Below, in pieces: positions 29,526 to 38,078 of a stretch of DNA of 64,000 nt. Where the stretch lies: NCBI GenBank assembly GCA_947644305.1, contig CANRYS010000015.1:21446-85445 (forward strand), read 5' to 3'. The notes under the pieces are model-generated. The model saw only the letters and a program-made list of their open reading frames with translations. It made no database searches and was not told the origin of the DNA. The position numbers and the translations under genes are program-made. The stretch is from an uncultured Roseburia sp. Its GTDB lineage: Bacteria; Bacillota; Clostridia; Lachnospirales; Lachnospiraceae. Numbering within the stretch: the stretch's first letter is position 1; each line of letters starts with the position of its first letter.

Positions 29526-30248
29526 TCATCCCTCTTTTGCTTCTGGGACATAATATTTATTGTAGAGATCTTCTACATATTTTTTTGTGGTATTATTTCC
29601 AGTTGAACGATATGACCCGCCCGGGGAAGTGCTGATCACACTTGAGTCCATAATCATAAAACCATAAACCGCTTCCTCTTCAGAAGAATAAGCCTTAATG
29701 CTATACTCCCAGCCACAATACATACGATTTGATAGATTTAAATCAAGACGATATCTGGCCAAACTAAATCTCTGTCGTAAAAGGTTTATTTCCTGAAGGT
29801 CTATAATAGTAATGGAATTCCCAAATCTGTTAATGGTAATTTTACTGACGTCATCCGGAATTTCTCCTGGTAATTTGTCATATACACGTAAGACAATAGT
29901 AAATTCTGAATCTTTTTTCTTCCCCTTTAACTTACCTGTTAGTTCATATATTCCTGACTTTTTTACTGTAAACCTGTTTTTTTTAATCCATATCTGCTTA
30001 CTACTTGGCGTCCACTTAATCCTGGAATCTGTAAATTTCTTCTTTTTTGCCTTATCATATGAATCCGACTTCCGTTTCATATTTATTACGTCCCGTATCG
30101 TATATTGTTTTTTGCTCTGTATGGCATAATAATTCAAACGGTAGAACTCAGTCTTTTTTTTCTTTGCAGCTGAGACCGGGGCATATGGAACTTCTGACAA
30201 TAGAATCCCCAACAAAAGCAGCATAGATATTATTTTCTTTCTTTTCAA
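29526..30248 (-). CDS. secreted Lys-rich Ig-like hypothetical protein, copy B (TTG start)
   Basis: Near full-length similarity to copy A; GGGAGG SD followed by TTG aligned with the copy A start. The longer 30557 ORF is an in-frame join with an upstream fragment. Confidence 0.6.
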   Translation of the reverse strand: MKRKKIISMLLLLGILLSEVPYAPVSAAKKKKTEFYRLNYYAIQSKKQYTIRDVINMKRKSDSYDKAKKKKFTDSRIKWTPSSKQIWIKKNRFTVKKSGIYELTGKLKGKKKDSEFTIVLRVYDKLPGEIPDDVSKITINRFGNSITIIDLQEINLLRQRFSLARYRLDLNLSNRMYCGWEYSIKAYSSEEEAVYGFMIMDSSVISTSPGGSYRSTGNNTTKKYVEDLYNKYYVPEAKEG

Positions 30249-30557
30249 AATAGTTTTCCTCCCTATTATTTTCCGATAAAATAAAATGTCACAAACTTTT
30301 AGACACATTCCAGTAGTTCCCGACGTATACACACTGAGTAGCTGATCTGACAGCCATAATGGAATACTTTCTGGCATTAGAACAGCGTCCGCATCGAATA
30401 CCAGCTCTTCTTTCCTGACGAGAGGGAGCTTGTCCCATTCTTCTCTTAAATTTAGCTGCTGTACTACAATATCCTTTTGCTCTGCCTTTCTTATATAAAA
30501 AGATGAATTTTGATACACGTGTTTTACAAAATCTTCTTGATTCTTTGTCAGTTGCAT
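30249..30557 (-). pseudogene. truncated N-terminus of a PaaK-like adenylate-forming enzyme
   Basis: NLREEWDKLPLVRKEELVFDADAVLMPESIPLWLSDQLLSVYTSGTTGMCLKV: N-terminal region including the phosphate-binding motif, then abrupt loss of homology. Confidence 0.7.
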
Positions 30558-30567
30558 CTGTACTCTC

Positions 30568-31143
30568 CTATCTGCCTCTCCTATTCACTCCCACTCCGAT
30601 CCACATGATCACCAGCATCATCCCGATTCCCAGCACGATGCATCTGGCCGCCCCTACAGCTCCTAGCAGCCGCAGAATCACAAAAATGGCTGTCTCTGTC
30701 CCATACACGCCAAAGGCCAATTTTCTATATTTGATAACCTCATACTCCTCCAAAGTTTTATTTTCATGCTCCACCGGAGCAAATCTCCACAGACTGAGTC
30801 CTGTGATCACCAGGAGGAAAATCTGCACCCATAAGAATCCAGGAGTCAATTTGTACAAAAGTAATATTCCCAGGAACAACAACCAGGTCTTGACAGCACA
30901 CTGCATCGGTGTCCTGGCATGATAACCGCCAGCATAAATGCGCAGAGGCATAAAGACTAAAAGGATCACCACTCCCTGCCAGAACAGGTTCATAAACAGA
31001 CCTGTACACAACAAAATGACGATCTCTATCAAAGTGCGGAGCCCCTGAACGATACCAAAAGACACCAGGGGAGCATCTTCTTTGGGAAATGCCTGGCTGG
31101 CGAGCATCCTACCCACCAGCCATCCAGCAAACCTTTCCAACAC
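30568..31143 (-). CDS. agrB: AgrB-family accessory gene regulator / AIP-processing peptidase
   Basis: Polytopic membrane protein with RIYAGGYHARTPMQCAVKTWLLF typical of AgrB. Confidence 0.9.
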   Translation of the reverse strand: MLERFAGWLVGRMLASQAFPKEDAPLVSFGIVQGLRTLIEIVILLCTGLFMNLFWQGVVILLVFMPLRIYAGGYHARTPMQCAVKTWLLFLGILLLYKLTPGFLWVQIFLLVITGLSLWRFAPVEHENKTLEEYEVIKYRKLAFGVYGTETAIFVILRLLGAVGAARCIVLGIGMMLVIMWIGVGVNRRGR

Positions 31144-31146
31144 CGC

Positions 31147-31290
31147 CTATCTCCTGCGGAGCCGTTCTGCCCCTTTCGGCAGTTCTGGCTGATGCATCAA
31201 AAACTGACAAGCAGAATTCACTGCACCTGAAGTAACTTTCATCGAAAGTCCTGCTACCTTTGCTGCCAACCTTTTCTTTGCGTTTTTCAT
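31147..31290 (-). CDS. agrD: cyclic lactone autoinducer precursor peptide AgrD
   Basis: Hand-translated 47-aa ORF MKNAKKRLAAKVAGLSMKVTSGAVNSACQFLMHQPELPKGAERLRRR; AGGAGG SD 8 nt upstream; directly upstream of agrB; contains C-x4-x2-P-x-x-P signature. Below the ORF track length cut-off. Confidence 0.88.
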   Translation of the reverse strand: MKNAKKRLAAKVAGLSMKVTSGAVNSACQFLMHQPELPKGAERLRRR

Positions 31291-31304
31291 ATGTCATTCC
31301 TCCT

Positions 31305-31396
31305 AAAAAAAGATGTGATATAAGTTCATTATATCACATCTTTTCGCGGTTTTGGGCGTTTTGGCGTGAACGACACAAACTTGCGACGAACGACAC
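31305..31396 (-). promoter_or_regulatory. agrD promoter region: LytTR-like direct repeats, -10 and dyad
   Basis: Direct repeats GAACGACAC at 31368-31376 and 31388-31396 (20-bp period); minus-strand TATAAT inside the inverted repeat AAGATGTGATATA-agttcat-TATATCACATCTT. Confidence 0.6.
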
Positions 31397-31402
31397 TATG
31401 AC

Positions 31403-32671
31403 CTACAGAAAAAGGCAGATCTTCACTTCAAAAATTCCGTTTTTTGTGTTGATCTCAAAGGTTCCATCATACTTTTTTACGATCTTCCCCACCTTCCGTA
31501 ATCCATAACCATGATTGGTTTTATCTTCTTTCGTGGTGCGAAAATTTCCTCCCGTCCTTTCCCTTTTCCCCTTATATGGATTTCTGATCCAGATAAATAA
31601 TCGCTCCCCCTTACTACTGTAACGAACACCTATCTCAATTCTCTTTTGTCTGATATCACGTACTGCCTCCATACTGTTATCCATCAGATTTGCCAGAATC
31701 AAGTTCATATCATAGACAGACAGTTCCAGCTCCTCCGGGACCTTAAGCTCCATATCCACTGATATATCGGCAGCCACTGCCTCCTGAAGTTTATAATTCA
31801 ATATACCATCCAGTACAGAGTTTCCTGTGTCCGCATATTTCTGACTCTGCAGGATATTTTCCTGGATCTCTCCCAGATATGCCGCAAGATGTTCCGTCTC
31901 ATGCTGCTCGTTCAAATAAGAAATCATGGAAATATGCCTGATAAAATCATGTCTCTGCTCTCTTACCTGTTCCACCACCTGATTCATCAGCTCCAGCTGG
32001 TTTCTCTGATACTGATTCTGAAGTTCCAGCGTATCCTTTTCCACCTGCAGCCGAAAGCTGTGAAGCTGCCGGTCATACAGGTAAATAACAAAGATATTGA
32101 TGGCAAAGAGCACAGCGGCACAGGCTCCCACTGACTGAAGTCTTAGTCCTGGCTGCTGATAAAATAAGATAAAAAGATAGACCGATGAGATTGGCAGCGC
32201 CACAGAAATGATCCAATAAGAAGCCGGCACCTCCTCTCCCTCCCGAATATTTTTGAGATTTCGGATGAATAGTACAATCATGAACATCACGACCGGAAGA
32301 CTGATCGTCCCAAATACTGAAAAATACTCTGTGGACGAAAAAATGTCCAAATTAATATATCCAGATAGAAGCGCCACAACACACTCTGCCAGAGTAAAAA
32401 TCACAAAAACAAAAACTCCTGATAAAATCCGCTTTTTCCAGCTCCCCATATAAATGATAGTGATGAGCAGTTCCCCACCAAAGGAACAGACCAGATTTAC
32501 CATAGGAATGCCCAAAAGCAGATGGGGAAGTGTCAACATGAGATACAGTCCTGCATAGGCACAGAGTTCCTCTTTCCCCCCGAACCGGCTCTTTTTAAGA
32601 AAGCACTGCATGAGCAAATACACCTCATAGGTCTGAAAAGCAGAAGATATCAGGAAGATCATTATGGACAT
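31403..32671 (-). CDS. agrC: AgrC-like sensor histidine kinase (GHKL)
   Basis: N-terminal TM array, REQRHDFIRHISMISYL, NLILANLMDNSMEAV, GYGLRKVGKIVKKYDG. Confidence 0.85.
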   Translation of the reverse strand: MSIMIFLISSAFQTYEVYLLMQCFLKKSRFGGKEELCAYAGLYLMLTLPHLLLGIPMVNLVCSFGGELLITIIYMGSWKKRILSGVFVFVIFTLAECVVALLSGYINLDIFSSTEYFSVFGTISLPVVMFMIVLFIRNLKNIREGEEVPASYWIISVALPISSVYLFILFYQQPGLRLQSVGACAAVLFAINIFVIYLYDRQLHSFRLQVEKDTLELQNQYQRNQLELMNQVVEQVREQRHDFIRHISMISYLNEQHETEHLAAYLGEIQENILQSQKYADTGNSVLDGILNYKLQEAVAADISVDMELKVPEELELSVYDMNLILANLMDNSMEAVRDIRQKRIEIGVRYSSKGERLFIWIRNPYKGKRERTGGNFRTTKEDKTNHGYGLRKVGKIVKKYDGTFEINTKNGIFEVKICLFL

Positions 32672-33391
32672 TTACTTCACCTCCATATCATAATCCACCC
32701 ATGCCTTTTTTATTTTTTCTACATACCGTCTCCCCACAGGAATCTCCGCACCATTTTCCATAAACAAACAATGATCCAGATAGCGGACCACATAACTTAA
32801 GTTCACCACATGAGACCGATGGCACTGGCACAAAGAATAATCGGCATATTTTTTCCCAAGATCCTGGAGGTTTTCCCTTATCCGAATTCTCTTATTGTCT
32901 TTGGTCATTACCTCCAGCATTTTATCCACTGACTTAACATACATGACATCCCTTAGCGCAATCCACTTGACGATTCCATCTTCTTTATACCTCAGCACCT
33001 GTTTGCCATCGCTGCTTCTCCTGACCACCTTATCCAAGTCCGCAAAGATCTCCTCGCGATGCAGTGGTTTATGGTGAAAATTCAATGGCTCCAGAGCAAA
33101 CAGATGCCTGCAGTATTTTGTTTTACCCGATATATAGATAATTTGTACCGCTTCATTTTTCATATTATCCCGAATAAAATGTCCCAGCTCCACACCGGAA
33201 CCCTCTGGAAACTCTATATCCAGAAAAATGACATCATAACAGGACCCTCCTTCTATCTCATTTAAAAGAAGCTCTACCGTATAAAATATATGTATTTCCA
33301 TTCTGACTTTTTGTGTTCTTCGGTAAATCTTAAGCCACCCTTCAAGCCGCGAACAGCATCCCTGATCATCATCGCATATTGCTAGCCGCAT
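32672..33391 (-). CDS. agrA: AgrA-like LytTR response regulator
   Basis: REC domain (MRLAICDDDQGCC...YDVIFLDIEFPEGSG) and LytTR domain (SLCQCHRSHVVNLSYV). Confidence 0.88.
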   Translation of the reverse strand: MRLAICDDDQGCCSRLEGWLKIYRRTQKVRMEIHIFYTVELLLNEIEGGSCYDVIFLDIEFPEGSGVELGHFIRDNMKNEAVQIIYISGKTKYCRHLFALEPLNFHHKPLHREEIFADLDKVVRRSSDGKQVLRYKEDGIVKWIALRDVMYVKSVDKMLEVMTKDNKRIRIRENLQDLGKKYADYSLCQCHRSHVVNLSYVVRYLDHCLFMENGAEIPVGRRYVEKIKKAWVDYDMEVK

Positions 33392-33516
33392 ATCGCCCTC
33401 CTATATCTAAAATCTTTTCTTTAATTATACCAGATACTACCAGAAAACACAATATTTTCGCTTTTATGACATAATACGACAACGTTATAGATATCCTTCG
33501 AGCAAAACAAAAAATA

Positions 33517-33556
33517 ACGGATACATATTCCCTTTTTTTAAGGATTATGTATCCGC
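33517..33556 (-). terminator. Rho-independent terminator of the XRE gene
   Basis: Minus strand CGGATACATA...TATGTATCCG hairpin followed by TTATTTTTT. Confidence 0.6.
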
Positions 33557-33573
33557 AAAAAGTTTTCAGGATA

Positions 33574-33990
33574 TTATTTCCTTAGATCATTCTGCCTGTC
33601 TCCTGACTCTGAACCCTCTACCTTTTTCTCTATAGCATTCAACTGGTGGATGACCTCCGCGAGCATTTGAATCACGCGGCTATCACTGTCTGCCACATAT
33701 TCCTGCTCCACAGGCATACTTGCCCCGCCTATGATATAGTTCAAATCATAGCTTAATTTTCTGTGTAAAATATTTGCCTTATCCGCTGAAAGCGAATTGA
33801 TACCGTACTCGATCCGGCGGTAGCTGTCTTCCTCAAGATTTAAAATTCCTGCGATATAGCGTACCGTATGACCATTTCTGATTTGGATCGTCCTCAGTCT
33901 TTTTCCCACACCGCAATTACACGGATTCTTTTGTTTTTTCTCTTTTCTTTTATCTGATTTCGCCATAAGCATTCCCTTACTTTCTTTCAT
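33574..33990 (-). CDS. XRE-family helix-turn-helix regulator
   Basis: GKRLRTIQIRNGHTVRYIAGILNLEEDSYRRIEYGINSLSADKANILHRKLSYDLNYIIGG. Confidence 0.8.
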   Translation of the reverse strand: MKESKGMLMAKSDKRKEKKQKNPCNCGVGKRLRTIQIRNGHTVRYIAGILNLEEDSYRRIEYGINSLSADKANILHRKLSYDLNYIIGGASMPVEQEYVADSDSRVIQMLAEVIHQLNAIEKKVEGSESGDRQNDLRK

Positions 33991-34101
33991 AGAATTGTCG
34001 ATTAACGGTTATTAAATTCTATGATAACAACCAACGGAAATAATTTTAACGGATACATTGTCCGTATATTTATGGATAAAGTATCCGTCACTTTCAAATA
34101 A

Positions 34102-34617
34102 TTATACCAATAGCACCGATGCGACGATTCCCGCCAGGGTAGCAAACAGCGCCCCAGCCAACGTGTATCTCGTTCTGGTCACCTTAGCAGTCATGAAGTA
34201 CACACTCATCGTATAAAAGATGGTCTCTGAACAGCTCATGAGTACTGAGGCAAGTGTGCCAAGACTACTATCCGGTCCGAACTGCTTATAGACATCCAGC
34301 AAAAGGCTAGTGGCCGCGGAAGACGAGAACATTTTTACAGTGACTAGAGGCACCAGCTCGGAAGGGAAACCAACACAAGAGGTCACTGGCGCCAGCACCC
34401 CCGCCAGATAGTCTAAACTACCGGATTGCCTAAGTACTCCGATTGCGATCATAAGGCCGATCAGTGTCGGCAGTATCTTGTACACCGTCTTAAAACCATC
34501 CACAGCTCCTTCGATAAACGCATCAAATATATCCACCTTCTGAAGAAGCCCATATCCCGCCACCAAAACCAGAACAAAAGGTATCATGCTGTCTGAGAGA
34601 TAATATAAAAATCTCAT
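34102..34617 (-). CDS. spmB: spore maturation protein SpmB
   Basis: FLYYLSDSMIPFVLVLVAGYGLLQKVDIFDAFIEGAVDGFKTVYKILPTLIGLMIAIGVLRQSGSLDYL. Confidence 0.9.
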   Translation of the reverse strand: MRFLYYLSDSMIPFVLVLVAGYGLLQKVDIFDAFIEGAVDGFKTVYKILPTLIGLMIAIGVLRQSGSLDYLAGVLAPVTSCVGFPSELVPLVTVKMFSSSAATSLLLDVYKQFGPDSSLGTLASVLMSCSETIFYTMSVYFMTAKVTRTRYTLAGALFATLAGIVASVLLV

Positions 34618-34875
34618 ACTCTACCGTCCTTTCTGCCGAACCTTCTTGCCACCACGGAAAATATTATTCCCGCCGCTGTAGATACTAGCGTCGCCACCAG
34701 TCCCATCCCGATGATGGAAGTAGGCGAGATCGAGCCATACTCGCTGCGGTAAGCAATGATGTTGACCGGAATAAGTTGAAGCGAAGAAATATTGATGATA
34801 AGAAACGTGCACATATCCGCGCTGGCGATATGACTACCGTGGTTTAATTCTTTCATTTCCTCCATTGCCTTGAGG
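34614..34875 (-). pseudogene. spmA: 3' exon-like fragment of spmA (interrupted gene)
   Basis: Frame reads GLKAMEEMKELNHGSHIASADMCTFLIINISSLQLIPVNIIAYRSEYGS..., the SpmA C-terminal half, with a 4-bp overlap with spmB. Confidence 0.9.
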
Positions 34876-34903
34876 CCTTCTTGTCAAGAGAAATTGAAAA
34901 AAA

Positions 34904-36472
34904 TCACAGATCCCTCCTTTGTTCCTGAAATCCAAACTGAATAACCACTTTATCACCCGGATGCACGTAAATTACCTGTATTAGTTTTTCTACTACATCA
35001 CGTGTAAGTCCCGTAATACCATCCGATTCGGAAAGCACATCCAGAAATGTCATGTCTATCTCTTGAAAATTACTTTGTTGATTTTGCAATTTTCTTTGAT
35101 ATGTATTTTCACTTTTTTCTATCTTTATTTGATTTTCCTGTTTCTTTTTGATAAACTGTTCCCGCTCTATTTGCTCGGATATATATGCCTTATACAAAAA
35201 GAAATTCTCTTGTTTTACTTTCTGGATATAATACTGCAAGTTTTTCAAATCCTGTACTTCTTTGTCCTTTATTTGTTTTTTATGGGAGGTCTTTTCTTTG
35301 TATAAAGTGTGAAAATTTTGAACTAGTTTTACCTGTTTGCGCAGGACTGTTAAAATAGAATTTATCAATTGTCGTTCATTGATATGATGACTCAAACAGT
35401 TATCATGATGTTGCGAATAATAATACTTGCAATAATAACTAGGATTTCGTCTTGGTCTGCGTACCAGGTTTTTTCTGCAACCACCACATTGAACAAAACC
35501 TTTAATTGGCGAATCCAAACTGCCCTTTATATGCATATCTTTTACACATTTTTTTTTCTTATATTCTTGAACTTGATAGAACAATTCCTTGGAAATAATC
35601 GGCTCGTGGGTATTTTCCACAATCACCCATTCTTTCTTTGGTTTCTGTCTTACGTGAACACTAGATATTTCTTCTACTTCCACTTTACCTGATACCATAT
35701 CACCAATATACATTCGATTTCTCAAAATTCGCCCTACAATTGCTCCAGACCAAGTCCCCTGGGTTTTCTGATATTTCCATGAATAATTTAGTCCTTTCTT
35801 TCGCATATATTCTGCTGGGGTTGGTATATGGGCTTTTTCCAGTTTTCTGGCCACCTCTTCCTTGTTACCACAAAACAAAAAAAATGAAAATATCTTTCGT
35901 ACAACCTCCGCTGCTTCTTCATCAACGATAAGGTGCCCCTGCTTTTCTGGGTCTTTTCGATAACCATATGGCGCAAATGTTGCTTGATGTTTGCCAATCT
36001 TCCTGTTTTGAGCTTGAACAAAACGAACTTTTTGTGATGTATCCACACTGTGAAAATCATTTACTAAGTTTTGAAAAGAAAAGCGAAGATCCGGTGTGTC
36101 ACCTATGCCAAGTTCTGTGCTGTCAAAATTGTCATTAATTGAGATAAACCGAACATTCATAAAGGGAAAAATTTTCTCGATATATTCACCTGCCTGTATA
36201 TAATCTCTGGCAAACCGAGAGAAATCTTTAACAATAATACAGCGGACTTTGTTTTTCTTTACATCCGCTAACAAGCGCTTTATGGCCGGTCTTTCAAAGT
36301 TTTTGCCGCTATACCCGTCATCTACATATTCACACACAAAATACTTTTTTAAGTCCGTATGTTCATCAATGAACTTGACCGCCATTTCCCGCTGATTACG
36401 AATACTGTTACTCTCATCCAAACAATCATCGTCTTGATGTGATAATCTCAAATAGATTGCCAGTATTTCACT
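34904..36472 (-). CDS. large serine recombinase (third of three)
   Basis: ILAIYLRLSHQDDDCLDESNSIRNQREM; recombinase and zinc-ribbon (CGGCRKNLVRRPRRNPSYYC) domains; internal Met start. Confidence 0.92.
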   Translation of the reverse strand, partial: SEILAIYLRLSHQDDDCLDESNSIRNQREMAVKFIDEHTDLKKYFVCEYVDDGYSGKNFERPAIKRLLADVKKNKVRCIIVKDFSRFARDYIQAGEYIEKIFPFMNVRFISINDNFDSTELGIGDTPDLRFSFQNLVNDFHSVDTSQKVRFVQAQNRKIGKHQATFAPYGYRKDPEKQGHLIVDEEAAEVVRKIFSFFLFCGNKEEVARKLEKAHIPTPAEYMRKKGLNYSWKYQKTQGTWSGAIVGRILRNRMYIGDMVSGKVEVEEISSVHVRQKPKKEWVIVENTHEPIISKELFYQVQEYKKKKCVKDMHIKGSLDSPIKGFVQCGGCRKNLVRRPRRNPSYYCKYYYSQHHDNCLSHHINERQLINSILTVLRKQVKLVQNFHTLYKEKTSHKKQIKDKEVQDLKNLQYYIQKVKQENFFLYKAYISEQIEREQFIKKKQENQIKIEKSENTYQRKLQNQQSNFQEIDMTFLDVLSESDGITGLTRDVVEKLIQVIYVHPGDKVVIQFGFQEQRRDL

Positions 36473-38078
36473 CATACTGCTTTCCTCCATTTTCCATAAA
36501 TCTTTGTATATTCTCAATCTCATCTTGATACAGTAACTTCAACACTACTTTCTTTCCAGGATAAACTTCGATACGTTTAATCATACTTACCAGAGTCCGA
36601 ACGCTGGGGAGAGAAGCTTTCTGATAACGGCTCCATTCATACATGATTCTCCGATATTGTTTCTCAAAGCGGCAGATTTTACTGTTCTCTTTTTGGAATT
36701 GTATGATATTTTCTTTCTCGTTTACTATCAAATCCAACTGCCTGTCTCGAAATAATACCACCTTCTCCCGATTATATCCTTCTAAATGGTATTTCAATAA
36801 AGCATTTCTGCGTTCCTCCTCTAATAATTCTATTTTTTGCATACATTTAGCCATATCTTTTTGTATTAAATCGGTTTTTACCTGAAATATTTTCCTGCTG
36901 TTTTTACGAATCTGTTCACGCAGATTTTTAAGCGCTTTTGACTGCGTCACAACAAAACGATTGATAATATCGCACAATTCTTTCTCTTTCATTGTTTCCT
37001 TGTGATCGCAGCGTCTAATCGCCTGTCGGTGAAGCGAACAAGCATAGCCCTTTTGAACGGCTTTCTGTTTGTTCACATAAGTGGTTACTCCAACTCTGGT
37101 CATAGGAGAACCACAGACTCCACAATACAACACATCAGAAAAAATATTTTCAGCCTTGCATTTTGTGGGCCTTTGCTTCTCTTGCTTTGTGGATTCCAAT
37201 ATCCTATGAACTCTTTCATACAATTCCTCATCAATTAGCGCTGGGATTGTCCCATCGACCATCGTTCCAACATACACCTTATTTTGGAGCATTTTCTTGA
37301 CTGTAGAATAAATCCATAAACTTTTTCTCTCGTCCTGGTTATAAAGCATACCCGTTTTTCGATACCTTTCCGGTGAAGAAATCTGCCTTTCGTTTAATTC
37401 ATTACAAATGGAAGGAATCTTTTCTCCTTTACCATATCGCTCAAACATTTCTTTGACAATAGGAGCCGTACTTTCATCGAGTTCATAACACCCCTTTCCC
37501 ATACGATATCCATAAGGAATCCTAGACATACGATAAAAATCTCCCTTTTGTCGCTTTGCTCGTAGCGAAGTCTTTACTTTTTTTGAAATATCTTTGGCGT
37601 ACATATCATGCATAAGATTTTTTAACGGAATCAAAAGTTGTTCCTTATCACAATCAGGATTATTACTGTCATAATGATCCAGTACGGATATAAACCGAAC
37701 TCCAAGAAATGGGAAAATCCTCTCCAGATAATCACCAGCTTCTGTGTAGTTTCTGCCAAACCGGGATAGGTCTTTTACAATAATACAATTCACCTCACCA
37801 TTTCTGACAGCCTTCATCATTTTTTCAAATGCTGGTCGTTCAAAATTTATTCCAGATTTTCCATCATCTACAAACTCAGCTATTACCACCATATCATTTT
37901 GGCAAGTTATATAGTCATCTAATATTTTGCGCTGGTTCACAATCGAATCACTTTCCGTGTAAATACTTCCATAAGACAACCGCATATAGAGAGCCGTCTG
38001 ATACATCATCTTATCTGAATCTTGCTTCCTGTTTAAGCGGTTAGCCGGTCTTGCCATCACACACCCCCCTCTTTTCAC
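36468..38078 (-). CDS. large serine recombinase (second of three)
   Basis: TALYMRLSYGSIYTESDSIVNQRKIL; CGVCGSPMTRVG...YACSLH zinc ribbon; coiled coil. Confidence 0.92.
   Translation of the reverse strand: MKRGGCVMARPANRLNRKQDSDKMMYQTALYMRLSYGSIYTESDSIVNQRKILDDYITCQNDMVVIAEFVDDGKSGINFERPAFEKMMKAVRNGEVNCIIVKDLSRFGRNYTEAGDYLERIFPFLGVRFISVLDHYDSNNPDCDKEQLLIPLKNLMHDMYAKDISKKVKTSLRAKRQKGDFYRMSRIPYGYRMGKGCYELDESTAPIVKEMFERYGKGEKIPSICNELNERQISSPERYRKTGMLYNQDERKSLWIYSTVKKMLQNKVYVGTMVDGTIPALIDEELYERVHRILESTKQEKQRPTKCKAENIFSDVLYCGVCGSPMTRVGVTTYVNKQKAVQKGYACSLHRQAIRRCDHKETMKEKELCDIINRFVVTQSKALKNLREQIRKNSRKIFQVKTDLIQKDMAKCMQKIELLEEERRNALLKYHLEGYNREKVVLFRDRQLDLIVNEKENIIQFQKENSKICRFEKQYRRIMYEWSRYQKASLPSVRTLVSMIKRIEVYPGKKVVLKLLYQDEIENIQRFMENGGKQYE

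Noticed and set aside
31109-31297. 62-aa ORF MTYEKRKEKVGSKG... overlapping agrD
   Set aside because: Different frame from the AgrD signature; the +1 frame ORF starting at 31290 has the better SD spacing and the AIP motif.
34614-34865. Treating the 83-aa ORF as an independent gene
   Set aside because: The frame is open upstream of its Met through GLKA and matches the SpmA C-terminal half.
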